Assembly (NCBI GenBank): GCA_010692645.1
Contig: JAAHGS010000031.1
Span: forward strand, 1-52,601
Length of the DNA stretch: 52,601 nucleotides
Direction of reading: 5' to 3'
From: Symploca sp. SIO2E9
Lineage (GTDB): Bacteria > Cyanobacteriota > Cyanobacteriia > Cyanobacteriales > Coleofasciculaceae
Positions within the stretch are counted from its first letter, which is position 1, and each line of letters begins with the position of its first letter. A program made the translations under genes and the position numbers. Shown here in pieces: positions 1-8,836 of the stretch. The notes under the pieces are model-generated. The model saw only the letters and a program-made list of their open reading frames with translations. It did no database searches and was not told the DNA's origin.

Positions 1-232
1 CGTAGTACCACTGGTTTTGAGGTTTAACCATCTTGATTAGCAAGACGTGTAAATCAATGGCAGTGGGAAACTTGAGTTTGTCGTCAGGATATGCCTGATT
101 GTGATCAAGTAAACTTTTAGTCAGCGCTAGCCCCCAGTTCCACGCATGGCGCGCAGTACCCGCGTGTTTAGCTAGAGCGATTTTTTGGTTTGGAGCTCTG
201 ATTCTTAACTGAGTTTTGAATCCTAGTAACAT
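1..232 (-). CDS. tnpB: TnpB (IS200/IS605-type OrfB), N-terminal part only
   Basis: The minus strand reads from an ATG at 232 to the window edge for 77 codons without a stop. It begins MLLGFKTQLRI and contains AKHAGTARHAWNWGLALTK and DDKLKFPTAIDLH, the typical N-terminus of cyanobacterial TnpB/OrfB transposon proteins. TnpB is the RNA-guided nuclease of IS200/IS605-type elements and helps retain the element at donor sites. The RuvC core and zinc finger would lie outside the window, so intactness cannot be judged. No tnpA or left-end hairpin is recognisable between this gene and 489. The TPR gene at 489 is divergent. Confidence 0.9.
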   Translation of the reverse strand, partial: MLLGFKTQLRIRAPNQKIALAKHAGTARHAWNWGLALTKSLLDHNQAYPDDKLKFPTAIDLHVLLIKMVKPQNQWYY

Positions 233-264
233 TTGTTAGCAAATATGAGTATTTGTTAGCAAAT
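231..264. repeat. Direct repeat of a near-palindrome upstream of tnpB
   Basis: ATTTGTTAGCAAAT occurs at 231-244 and again at 251-264, exactly 20 bp apart. Each copy is itself near-palindromic (ATTTG-N4-CAAAT). The first copy overlaps the tnpB start codon by two bases, so the pair lies in the tnpB leader. Two dyads two helical turns apart look like an operator, but no binding protein can be named. Confidence 0.55.
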
Positions 265-488
265 CATTCACTGTTGATTAACCCCTTCCAAAAAGTTCCC
301 TCCTTCTCCCCCTTTGTTCATTAATCATGGCGCACTCAGCCCTCATCCTTACCTCGGTAAACTTGTTCCATTTTCTCATCCTAGTAGCCCTGTTGGGAGA
401 GTAAATTGGATGGAGATTATATTGAAGACCGCTCTATCATATACACGTACAGGGCAAGGTTTTTAAATTCTGCCTTGGAGGAAAAACT

Positions 489-1295
489 ATGAACTGGACT
501 TATCAAAGGCTCGCAATTTTGGGATTTGCCATCACAATAGTGATGGGACTAGTCCCCAATGTCAATGCTCAAAAGCTACCAAATCAGCAAATAGAGTCAG
601 TGCAATTGGCTCAAAATCAGATGAGTGCTGTGGAGTTGTATAACCGGGGTGTTGATAAAATTGAGGCTGGTGATTTTCAGGGAGCGCTGGCAGACTTCAA
701 GCAAGCCCTAAGGATTGATCCTAATGATGCTGATACCTACTACAACCTAGGATATGTACATCACACCCTTGGCAATTATGACCAAGCAATTGAGCGCTAC
801 AGCGAAGCAATTAGACTTAACCCCAACTTCGATCAAGCTTATAGTAATCGGGGCTATGCCTATTTTGTCTTGAAGAATTACAAAGAAGCGATCGCTGACG
901 CTAGCAAGGCAATTTCGCTCAATTCCAAAAACGATACTGCCTATATTAGCAGGGGCAATGCTCACGATGAATTAGGAGAACATCAGGCAGCCTTGGCAGA
1001 CTACGAAAAGGCGCTTAGCATCAACCCTAACAATGCCAGAGCTTATTACAATCGAGGTTTAACTTACAACCGCATCAAACAACACCAAAGAGCCAGAGCC
1101 GATTACAACGAAGCCATAAGGCTGAAACCTGCATTTGCTGAGGCTTTTTATAACAGGGGTCTTACCAAATTCTACCTTAACAATACTGTTGAAGCAATTC
1201 AAGACTTACAGAAAGCCGCTGAGCTTTTCCAAAAACAAGGCAGGAAAGATAATTATCAGAGTGCCATCGATGCTGTTAGTGCAATTGGCGAGTAA
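489..1295 (+). CDS. Exported TPR-repeat protein
   Basis: A 268-aa protein. Residues 1-27 look like a Sec signal peptide with a hydrophobic core (LAILGFAITIVMGL) and a likely cut after NVNA. From about residue 47 to the end there are roughly six tandem 34-residue TPRs of the type YNRG-ALADFKQALRIDPNDADTYYNLG. TPRs are protein-protein interaction scaffolds, so a periplasmic or outer-compartment adaptor role is inferred; no catalytic motif is visible. TTGGAGGAAAAACTATG gives a good ribosome binding site and fixes the start. It is monocistronic, followed by the oppositely oriented psb34. The partner is unknown. Confidence 0.85.
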   Translation: MNWTYQRLAILGFAITIVMGLVPNVNAQKLPNQQIESVQLAQNQMSAVELYNRGVDKIEAGDFQGALADFKQALRIDPNDADTYYNLGYVHHTLGNYDQAIERYSEAIRLNPNFDQAYSNRGYAYFVLKNYKEAIADASKAISLNSKNDTAYISRGNAHDELGEHQAALADYEKALSINPNNARAYYNRGLTYNRIKQHQRARADYNEAIRLKPAFAEAFYNRGLTKFYLNNTVEAIQDLQKAAELFQKQGRKDNYQSAIDAVSAIGE

Positions 1296-1476
1296 GCATA
1301 CTTACCCTTGCTTATCCTAGTTATACCCTAGGTGTTCAGTTGTCAAGATACTCGATATTTTACCGAAAAGTTTGCTGTCGCGATAAATCTATGATTTTGC
1401 TTCACTGCCAGCCGTTAAAACGACTGGCTAGCTCTAGCTCAACGTTTTTTTTTGTTGGCGTGAGCGCCTTTTGAGA

Positions 1477-1656
1477 TCAACCTACGCTAGAAGCTGAATA
1501 GGCGACAAAAATCAAGCCGCTAACTAAGACTGCAGCAGCTATACCGTATAATACAAAGTTTCGCTGTTCTTCCTTGGTAGGAGGCTCAGCCAGATAAGGT
1601 TTGGTTTCTTTAGCAAAGTTATTTAAGCGTCCGCCTTCTTCTGTAGTATATGGCAT
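1477..1656 (-). CDS. psb34: Photosystem II assembly protein Psb34
   Basis: A 59-aa frame on the minus strand, MPYTTEEGGRLNNFAKETKP followed by YLAEPPTKEEQRNF and one C-terminal membrane helix (about residues 36-56, GIAAAVLVSGLIFVAYSAS). The TTEEGGRLNNFA start and the proline-rich PPTK linker are hallmarks of the family of Synechocystis Ssl1498, named Psb34. From the literature, Psb34 binds CP47 in PSII assembly intermediates and competes with high-light-inducible proteins there. It stands alone between two convergent/divergent TPR genes. The length matches the family. Confidence 0.9.
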   Translation of the reverse strand: MPYTTEEGGRLNNFAKETKPYLAEPPTKEEQRNFVLYGIAAAVLVSGLIFVAYSASSVG

Positions 1657-1894
1657 GAATTGAAACCTTTCTTTGTTTATTTAAAATAAATTTAACAAAT
1701 ATTTGCGCGTATACTCTCTAGGGAGCGTAATTTTTTTTAACAAAATGGGCTAGTCTATAATTTATCAGCCTTTGGTTGGATGGGGAGAGTAGGCAAGGCA
1801 GGGGAGGCAGGGTAAGAAAAATCAGAGCGTCGAGATACTTGCTATAGTTTTTTTTTGAGCGATCGCCGTTTGATTCTTTGCACAATACCAAGGA

Positions 1895-3640
1895 ATGAGC
1901 CAGAGTCCAAATTTGGAAGCACAATTATATTTCGCGCTGGGATTGCGTTCTAGCGAGGCTCAAGAATACGAACGAGCAATTGCTAACTTTGAGAGAGCAA
2001 CTCAACTCAAACCAGACTACTTCCAAGCCTACTACCATCGGGGGATAGTCCTGGGATACTTAGGACGCATAGAAGAAGCAATTGCTAGCTATGGCAAAGC
2101 GACTCAAATCAAGCCCGACTACTTAGAGGCATGGTACAACCTAGGTATTGCCCTAGGATACAACAGCAGACCTACTGAAGCACTTACCTGCTTGGAAGTG
2201 GTTCTTGAACTCCAACCAGATCATGACTTAGCCTGGTACAATCGCGCTGTGGCGCTGTATGATTTAGGTCACCTAGAAGAAGCTGTAATCAGCTATAACA
2301 AGGCAACTCAGCTTCAGCCAGACAATGACTCAGCCTGGTATAATCGCGGCAATGCGCTCTCTGATTTGGGACGTTACGAGGAAGCAGTTGCTAGCTTTGA
2401 CAGAGCCACTCAAATCAACCCAGACTCCCATGAAGCTTGGAACAACCGGGGTAGTGCCCTGGGATATTTGGGACGTTATCAGGAAGCAGTTGCTAGCTTT
2501 GACAGAGCCACTCAAATTCATCCAGACAAAAGCGAAGCCTGGTACAACCGAGGCAATGCACTCTCTGACTTGGGATGGTATGAACAGGCAATTGCTTGCT
2601 ATGACAAAACTCTAGAAATTAATCGAGACTCCCCCGAAACCTGGAATAATCGAGGGAAGGCCTTGGGAAACTGGGGGCGCTATGAAGAAGCAATAACTAG
2701 CTTTGAAAGGGCAATTCAAATTCAAACTAACTTCCCTGAAGCTTGGTATAACCAAGGTATTGCCCTCGAGGAGTTAAAACGTTACCAAGAGGCAATCATT
2801 AGCTATGCTCGAGCTACCCAATTCCAACCAGACTTCGCCGCTGCCTGGAACAATCGGGGCATGGCACTGTTTAACTTAGGGCGCTATCAAGAAGCAATTG
2901 GCAATTATGACCGAGCTGTGGCAATTGAACCTGAATTCTACGAATGCTGGTACAATCGCGGCATGGCACTGTTTAACTTGGAAATTTACGAGGAAGCAGT
3001 TGCTAGTTACGACAGAGCAATAGCAATTAAACCTGACCTTTACCAAGCCCATTATAATCGGGGTAATGCTTTAAGTAACTTAGGGCGTTACGAGGAGGCG
3101 ATTAGCAGCTATGAGCGGGTTATAGAAATCCAGACAGACCATTATAAAGCATATCACAACCTTGGTAAAGTCTTATATGACCTAGGGCGTTTAGTCCAAG
3201 CCCTTGATAGCTACGATCAAGCCCTGAAATTCCAACCAGACTTGCCTGAAACTTGGAACAATCGGGGCATTGTTCTCGATGAGCTAGGACGCTACGAGGA
3301 GGCAGTTGCTAGTTATGAGAGAGCTACCCAACTGCAATCTGACTACCTTGAGGCTTGGAACAACCGAGGGATTGCCCTAGCTTACTTAAAACGCTACAGT
3401 GAGGCAGTTGCTAGCTACAATCGGGCAAATCAAATCCAACCTGACAACGCCGATACTTTTTATAACCAAGCTTGCTGTTATGCTTTACAAGGTAATGTTG
3501 AGCAGGCTTTATTCTACCTGCAACAAGCTATCAACCTCAATCCTGAAAGATACCGAAACATGCCCAAGACTGACTCTGATTTTGAAATCATCAGAACCGA
3601 TGAACGCTTTCAAGTCCTGATTCAAGAACACAGCAATTAA
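1895..3640 (+). CDS. Large TPR-repeat protein
   Basis: A 581-aa protein built almost entirely of about sixteen to seventeen consecutive 34-residue TPRs with the consensus AWYNRGxALxxLGRYEEAVASYDRATQIQPD. A short non-repeat tail (NPERYRNMPKTDSDFEIIRTDERF) is typical of cyanobacterial TPR proteins. There is no signal peptide or membrane segment, so it is probably cytoplasmic. The repeats are similar at DNA level (recurring gaggaagcagttgctagc), suggesting recent expansion by unequal recombination. An in-frame stop at 1871-1873 excludes an earlier start. The AAGGA directly abutting the ATG is poorly spaced, so translation may be weak. The function is unknown beyond a scaffold role. Confidence 0.85.
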   Translation: MSQSPNLEAQLYFALGLRSSEAQEYERAIANFERATQLKPDYFQAYYHRGIVLGYLGRIEEAIASYGKATQIKPDYLEAWYNLGIALGYNSRPTEALTCLEVVLELQPDHDLAWYNRAVALYDLGHLEEAVISYNKATQLQPDNDSAWYNRGNALSDLGRYEEAVASFDRATQINPDSHEAWNNRGSALGYLGRYQEAVASFDRATQIHPDKSEAWYNRGNALSDLGWYEQAIACYDKTLEINRDSPETWNNRGKALGNWGRYEEAITSFERAIQIQTNFPEAWYNQGIALEELKRYQEAIISYARATQFQPDFAAAWNNRGMALFNLGRYQEAIGNYDRAVAIEPEFYECWYNRGMALFNLEIYEEAVASYDRAIAIKPDLYQAHYNRGNALSNLGRYEEAISSYERVIEIQTDHYKAYHNLGKVLYDLGRLVQALDSYDQALKFQPDLPETWNNRGIVLDELGRYEEAVASYERATQLQSDYLEAWNNRGIALAYLKRYSEAVASYNRANQIQPDNADTFYNQACCYALQGNVEQALFYLQQAINLNPERYRNMPKTDSDFEIIRTDERFQVLIQEHSN

Positions 3641-4014
3641 TTAAGACCGGGGACTTAATTTTACTTGCTCGAGACATGCTTCAATCTCGAAGAAGTGTCA
3701 CAATGTTATTTAACAGACATAGGCAAAAGCTCATCTGAGTCAATTTGCAATTCATGTTCGTATTGTATTGGGACGATGATCTAGTTGCAAGCTAGTTCAA
3801 GGTTAACCTCTCCATGCTGGCGCAAGCCTTACAATGTAGTCTTCAGGGTATAACAAAGCTAAGCTCAAGGGAGCTTGAGCAGCCTAGTTGTAAACATCTC
3901 CAGGGTGGGGAAAATTTTGATTTGTAGATCGTCAGGTGTTGTACATTTACTAATCTACAAAACATCTCATTAAACCAAACAAGCGAGTATTATATTAAGA
4001 CTCATTCCCCAATC
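3641..4014. other. Intergenic region, no gene seen
   Basis: 374 nt with no convincing frame on either strand. It contains a small hairpin near 3860 (GCTCAAG-GGAG-CTTGAGC). Presumably it carries the 3' end of the TPR transcript and the promoter of the carboxypeptidase gene, but no promoter could be assigned. Confidence 0.5.
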
Positions 4015-5538
4015 ATGCAGACTACCAACAAAACTGAAACGAAACTTTCAACACTCAAAACTCACCTGACTCAAATTAATGATCTAGAAGCTGCTGCGTC
4101 CCTTTTATATTGGGATCAAGCCACCTATATGCCCCCTGGAGGTGCTAGTGCTCGTGGACGCCAGCTTGCCACCCTGCAAGCAATTTCTCACACTAAGTTT
4201 ACCGATCCTAGTGTTGGTCAGTTGCTAGAGGACTTGCGTTCTTATGAAGAAACTTTGCCCTATGACTCTGATGAAGCTAGCTTGATTCGTGTTACTAGAA
4301 GAAAGTATGAAAGAGCTGTGTGGGTACCAGCCTCATTCATGGCCCAATTGTCCAGACATCGAGCAGAAGCTTACGAGTTTTGGGTAAAGGCTAGATCAGA
4401 AAACAACTTTGCACTCGTGCAACCTTACCTGGAAAAAACTCTGGAGATGAGTTGTGAACTGGCAAGCTTTTTCCCTGGTTATGAGCATATTGCCGATCCT
4501 CTGATTGACTTTGCCGACTATGGCATGAAGACATCCTTCTTGAGAACTCTTTTTGCCGAATTACGGCAACAACTGGTACCGATTGTGGAAGCCATTACTG
4601 CCCAACCGACAGCTGATAACAGTTGCCTACATCAGTTTTATCCGGAAAATCGGCAGTTGGAATTCACGATCAAATTGATTAAGCAGCTAGGTTATGACTT
4701 TCAAAGGGGGCGTCAAGACCAAACTCATCACCCATTTATGATTAACTTCTCCACTGGTGATGTACGAATTACTACCCGTGTCTATGAAAATGAACTGGGA
4801 CAAGCATTATTTAGCACTATCCATGAAATGGGTCATGCTTTATATGAGCAAGGAATAAACAGTGATTTTGAAGGTACGCCCTTAGCCGGTGGCACTTCTT
4901 CAGGCATACATGAGAGCCAATCACGCCTTTGGGAAAATCTGGTTGGCCGCTCTCGTAGCTTCTGGCAATTCTTTTACCCCCAACTGCAAGCCTTTTTCCC
5001 GACACAACTAAAAGATGTTTCCCTCGACAAGTTTTATCGAGCAATTAATAAAGTCGGGCGCACTCTGATCCGCACAGATTCTGACGAAGTAACCTACAAC
5101 CTCCACGTCATGCTCCGCTTTGACTTAGAACTACAGATGCTTGAAGGTAGCCTGGAAGTCAAGGATCTTCCAGAAGCTTGGAGGGAACGCTATCGCCATG
5201 ATTTAGGGATTGTTCCAGAAACTGACAGCGAAGGTGTTTTGCAAGATGTTCATTGGTACAGTGGTCAAATTGGGGGCATGTTCCAGTGCTACACCCTCGG
5301 TAATTTAATCAGTGCCCAGTTTTTTGAAGCAGCAGTAGAAGAACATCCGGAAATAATCACAAAGATAGAACAAGGAAACTTCTACACGCTGCATAATTGG
5401 TTGAAGGAGAAAATATACCAGCATGGTTGCAAGTACACAGCAGCGGAACTAATTAGGGGCGTTACGGGTGATACTTTGCGCATCGCTCCTTTCATCCGTT
5501 ACATCAAACAAAAATATGGGCAACTTTACCAACTGTAA
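4015..5538 (+). CDS. M32-family metallocarboxypeptidase (carboxypeptidase Taq type)
   Basis: A 507-aa cytosolic zinc carboxypeptidase that removes C-terminal residues from peptides. The zinc site is visible: HEMGH at residues 270-274 (HExxH) and the downstream glutamate in HESQSR (H299-E300), the M32 arrangement. Other family blocks include LLYWDQATYMPPGG near the N-terminus (about residues 31-44), DVRITTRVYE and DEVTYNLHVMLRFDLE. Length is the usual ~500 aa and there is no signal peptide. The sucrose synthase gene follows 115 bp downstream on the same strand; co-transcription is possible, but no functional link is known. Confidence 0.95.
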   Translation: MQTTNKTETKLSTLKTHLTQINDLEAAASLLYWDQATYMPPGGASARGRQLATLQAISHTKFTDPSVGQLLEDLRSYEETLPYDSDEASLIRVTRRKYERAVWVPASFMAQLSRHRAEAYEFWVKARSENNFALVQPYLEKTLEMSCELASFFPGYEHIADPLIDFADYGMKTSFLRTLFAELRQQLVPIVEAITAQPTADNSCLHQFYPENRQLEFTIKLIKQLGYDFQRGRQDQTHHPFMINFSTGDVRITTRVYENELGQALFSTIHEMGHALYEQGINSDFEGTPLAGGTSSGIHESQSRLWENLVGRSRSFWQFFYPQLQAFFPTQLKDVSLDKFYRAINKVGRTLIRTDSDEVTYNLHVMLRFDLELQMLEGSLEVKDLPEAWRERYRHDLGIVPETDSEGVLQDVHWYSGQIGGMFQCYTLGNLISAQFFEAAVEEHPEIITKIEQGNFYTLHNWLKEKIYQHGCKYTAAELIRGVTGDTLRIAPFIRYIKQKYGQLYQL

Positions 5539-5653
5539 TTGTTGCTTAAATGGGGGTCTGCTGTTTGACCCCAGTAAGTAATTATGCCTGGCTGTAATTT
5601 GTAATCTGATGGTTGTGAGTATCGTTTAATCTACTATTTAATCGGGAGTTGCA

Positions 5654-8074
5654 ATGACCAAGCTGATTGAGGATATTCTTGAGAGTGACGAAAAAAGCGA
5701 TTTGCGTCAGTTAGCCAGTCAGTTGCGTGGTTCGGAACAGAAATATCTACTGCGAAATGATATTCTTGCCGCCTTTTCCAAATACTGTACTGAACACGAA
5801 AAGCCAGAATACTTTGCCCAGACATCTCATTTGGGAAAACTGGTTTATTATACCCAGGAAATTATTTTAGAGGATCAAAGCCTCTATTTAGTGATCAGAC
5901 CAAAAATTGCCTTTCAAGAAACCTATCGTATTCTTGAAGATTTAACTGTGGAGTCGGTGAGTGTGCAGGAACTTTTGGATCTGCGCGATCGCATTGTTAA
6001 CCGCTATAATCCCGCCGAAGGTGATGTCCTAGAACTAGATTTCGGTCCGTTCTACGATTACTCCCCCAAGATTCGTGACCCTAAAAACATTGGTAAGGGT
6101 GTTAGCTTCCTCAACCGTTTTCTATCCAGCAAGCTGTTTCAAGACCCCCAGCAGTGGCAGGAGTCTTTATTCAACTTCCTGACCATCCACCAGTTCCAGG
6201 GCACCAAGCTGCTGATTAACGAGCGTATTAAAAGTCAACAACAACTCTCAGACCAAGTCAAGCAAGCCTTGGCATTTGTCAGCGATCGCCCACCTCAGGA
6301 AGCTTACCAAGAATTTCGTTTTAAACTGCAAGAAATGGGCTTTGAACCAGGCTGGGGTAACAATGCCTCTCGGGTGCAAGAAAGCCTAGAAATTCTCGAT
6401 CAAATTATTGACTCACCAGACGATAAAGCCCTGGAGAATTTTCTCTCTAGACTACCGATGATCTTCAGGATTGTCTTGGTCTCTGTCCACGGCTGGTTTG
6501 GTCAAGAAGGTGTCTTAGGGCGTCCTGATACTGGTGGTCAAGTGGTTTATGTCCTTGACCAAGCTCGGAATTTGGAAAAGCAACTACAAGAGGACTTACA
6601 ACTTGCAGGACTACAGGGAGAAGAATTTAAGCCCAAGGTTATTATTCTGAGCCGCCTAATTCCTAATAGCGATGGTACCCGCTGTAACGAGCGTTTAGAA
6701 AAAGTTCACGGTACAGAGAATGCTTGGATTTTGCGAGTGCCTTTCCGGGAATTCAATCCCAAATTGACCCAGAACTGGATTTCAAGATTTGAGATTTGGC
6801 CTTATTTAGAAACTTTTGCTATTGATGCTGAAAAGGAACTGCTGGCAGAATTCCAAGGTGTTCCAGATTTCATTGTTGGTAACTATTCCGACGGCAATTT
6901 GGTGGCTTTCCTACTGGCAAGGAAGCTGGGAGTAACCCAGTGTATTGTTGCCCACGCTCTGGAAAAATCCAAATATTTGTTCAGTAACCTCTACTGGCAA
7001 GACATGGATAACCAGTACCACTTCTCGCTACAGTTTACTGCTGACTTAATTGCCATGAATGCGGCAAGTGTAGTGATCAGCAGTACTTATCAAGAGATTG
7101 TTGGTAAGCCGGATAGTGTCGGTCAGTATGAGTCATACCAGAACTTTACGATGCCAGAGATGTACCATGTGGTTAATGGCATTGAGTTATTTTCGCCTAA
7201 GTTCAACGTTGTGCCGCCAGGGGTGAATGAGAATGTCTTCTTCCCCTATAACCGTACTCAAGACAGAGTTCCCGGTGATATAGAGCGGCTTGAAGAACTG
7301 CTATTCACCCTTGAAGACCCTAGCCAGGTTTATGGTTTCCTTGAAGATCCTAGCAAGCGTCCGATTTTTTCGATGGCGCGTCTCGACAGGATTAAGAACT
7401 TAACGGGTTTAACAGAATGCTTTGGTAAGAGTCAGGAGTTACAGGAAAAGTGTAATCTGATTTTGGTAGCAGGGAAGTTGCGCGTTGAGGACTCAACAGA
7501 CAGCGAAGAGAAGGACGAAATCGTCAAACTCTACCGGATTATTGAGGAGTACAACCTCGATGGCAAGATCCGTTGGCTGGGGGTGCGTTTGCCTAAGGGC
7601 GACTCTGGAGAGATTTATCGGGTAATTGCAGATCACCGAGGTCTTTTTGTCCAACCAGCGCTGTTTGAGGCCTTTGGTTTGACGATCCTGGAATCAATGA
7701 TTACAGGTCTACCAACTTTTGGTACCCAGTTTGGTGGTCCTTTAGAAATTATTCAGGATAAGGTGAATGGTTTTTTAATTAACCCCACTCACCAGGAAGA
7801 GATGGCACAAAAGATATTAGATTTTGTTGATCAGTGTGACCAAAATCCTCAAGCTTGGGAAAAAATTGCCAACGGAGCTATAGAGAGGGTTTATAGCACC
7901 TACACCTGGAAAATTCACACGACGCGGCTATTATCTTTGGCACGGATTTATGGCTTCTGGAACTACAGTTCTAAAGAAAATCGAGAGGATATGCTACGTT
8001 ATATTGAGGCTTTGTTCTATCTGATTTATAAGGCACGGGCACAGCGGCTGTTAGAAGAACATATGAGCCGATAG
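5654..8074 (+). CDS. susA: Sucrose synthase
   Basis: An 806-aa GT4 enzyme interconverting sucrose + NDP and NDP-glucose + fructose. In cyanobacteria it mainly cleaves sucrose to feed ADP-glucose to glycogen and polysaccharide synthesis. The N-terminal ~270 residues match the regulatory and targeting region. The GT-B core begins around SVHGWFGQEGVLGRPDTGGQ, the substrate loop typical of sucrose synthase. In the nucleotide-sugar domain, SMARLDRIKNLTG and the E-x7-E motif (E672 and E680, in FEAFGLTILES) are intact. Length is canonical. TCGGGAGTTGCAATG gives a plausible ribosome binding site. No sucrose-phosphate synthase or invertase is adjacent. A perfect hairpin follows 26 bp after the stop. 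Confidence 0.96.
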   Translation: MTKLIEDILESDEKSDLRQLASQLRGSEQKYLLRNDILAAFSKYCTEHEKPEYFAQTSHLGKLVYYTQEIILEDQSLYLVIRPKIAFQETYRILEDLTVESVSVQELLDLRDRIVNRYNPAEGDVLELDFGPFYDYSPKIRDPKNIGKGVSFLNRFLSSKLFQDPQQWQESLFNFLTIHQFQGTKLLINERIKSQQQLSDQVKQALAFVSDRPPQEAYQEFRFKLQEMGFEPGWGNNASRVQESLEILDQIIDSPDDKALENFLSRLPMIFRIVLVSVHGWFGQEGVLGRPDTGGQVVYVLDQARNLEKQLQEDLQLAGLQGEEFKPKVIILSRLIPNSDGTRCNERLEKVHGTENAWILRVPFREFNPKLTQNWISRFEIWPYLETFAIDAEKELLAEFQGVPDFIVGNYSDGNLVAFLLARKLGVTQCIVAHALEKSKYLFSNLYWQDMDNQYHFSLQFTADLIAMNAASVVISSTYQEIVGKPDSVGQYESYQNFTMPEMYHVVNGIELFSPKFNVVPPGVNENVFFPYNRTQDRVPGDIERLEELLFTLEDPSQVYGFLEDPSKRPIFSMARLDRIKNLTGLTECFGKSQELQEKCNLILVAGKLRVEDSTDSEEKDEIVKLYRIIEEYNLDGKIRWLGVRLPKGDSGEIYRVIADHRGLFVQPALFEAFGLTILESMITGLPTFGTQFGGPLEIIQDKVNGFLINPTHQEEMAQKILDFVDQCDQNPQAWEKIANGAIERVYSTYTWKIHTTRLLSLARIYGFWNYSSKENREDMLRYIEALFYLIYKARAQRLLEEHMSR

Positions 8075-8100
8075 GCTGATTGATTGGTTGCCCAATTTAA

Positions 8101-8145
8101 ACGAGCAGTCCAGATGCTCTTATTTTTGTAATCTGGACTGCTCGT
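8101..8145 (+). terminator. Perfect 15-bp hairpin after susA
   Basis: ACGAGCAGTCCAGAT (8101-8115) pairs perfectly with 8131-8145 across a 15-nt loop. It lies just downstream of susA and before a convergent gene, so it may end transcription from both sides. There is no T-run directly after it on the plus strand. The right arm recurs with one mismatch at 8796-8812, there followed by six Ts. Confidence 0.6.
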
Positions 8146-8172
8146 CTATATAACTATAGATTATACCTGATT

Positions 8173-8598
8173 TCAGCAAAGACAAGCTTTTACTATCTCT
8201 AATAAAGATTCTCTAATCTGGCTATCAGTATCACTGCTCGGAGAACTTAGCAAGTGTAACAAGTTTTCTTTAACTTCCTCTTCTTCAGCTTCCTGCTTTT
8301 GTTTTCCTTCTAATTCTTCTATTTTTTGACGCCATTCTCTACGACTTCTAAAGGATTGACTACTAACCTCTTTTAACTGTTCGCGATAACCTTTTTCCGT
8401 GTCCAAATCAAAGACAAACATAAAATAGGAGAGGTCTTTTGAGATAATCCTATTGGATATGGCTAATGCTGATTCATCTGGGGCAACTTGCCAGACTTGT
8501 GCAAATACTCTACACAACTCATAGGCGATCCAATTCTCATTATTTTTATAGACTTGTTGTATTTGCTTGAGTTTGTCACTTTTGCTTAAAGTTGTCAT
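8173..8598 (-). CDS. Hypothetical protein, charged C-terminal half
   Basis: A 141-aa protein that I do not recognise. The N-terminal half (about 1-70) looks globular and helical (NWIAYELCRVFAQVWQVAP). Residues ~75-115 are very rich in Glu, Gln, Lys and Arg (REWRQKIEELEGKQKQEAEEEE) and would form a coiled coil. No signal peptide or membrane segment is present, and no good ribosome binding site precedes the ATG at 8598. It is convergent with susA and divergent from the propeller gene, and it lies between two copies of a 17-bp sequence (8129-8145 and 8796-8812), which may mark it as inserted. Confidence 0.65.
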   Translation of the reverse strand: MTTLSKSDKLKQIQQVYKNNENWIAYELCRVFAQVWQVAPDESALAISNRIISKDLSYFMFVFDLDTEKGYREQLKEVSSQSFRSRREWRQKIEELEGKQKQEAEEEEVKENLLHLLSSPSSDTDSQIRESLLEIVKACLC

Positions 8599-8795
8599 TT
8601 GTAGCAGTTCTTATTTTTGTTTACATTTGAGTCCCTGTGTATTATTCATCATTTTGAGTCACTAATCAAATTTGTGAGGACTCCACGCTTTATAAGACAA
8701 ATAGGTTGAGAGGTATTAGAGTTAATGCTCGATTAGTATTGCCTTCCTGAATCAAAAACCAAGATAAAATAAGCAGTAGGAATTTTAAGATTAGG

Positions 8796-8812
8796 TAATC
8801 CGGACTGCTCGT
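8796..8812 (+). repeat. Second copy of the susA-hairpin right arm
   Basis: TAATCCGGACTGCTCGT matches 8129-8145 with a single C/T difference and is followed by TTTTTT. It has no left arm here. It looks like the second half of a split or duplicated terminator. Confidence 0.6.
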
Positions 8813-8836
8813 TTTTTGTTTGGCACTATATCGATA

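Noticed and set aside
1415-1460. Hairpins with a T9 run as a terminator between the TPR gene and psb34
   Set aside because: The stems are short or mismatched (CCAG-C-CGTT/AACG-A-CTGG) and the T-run is 18 nt away, so function is doubtful.
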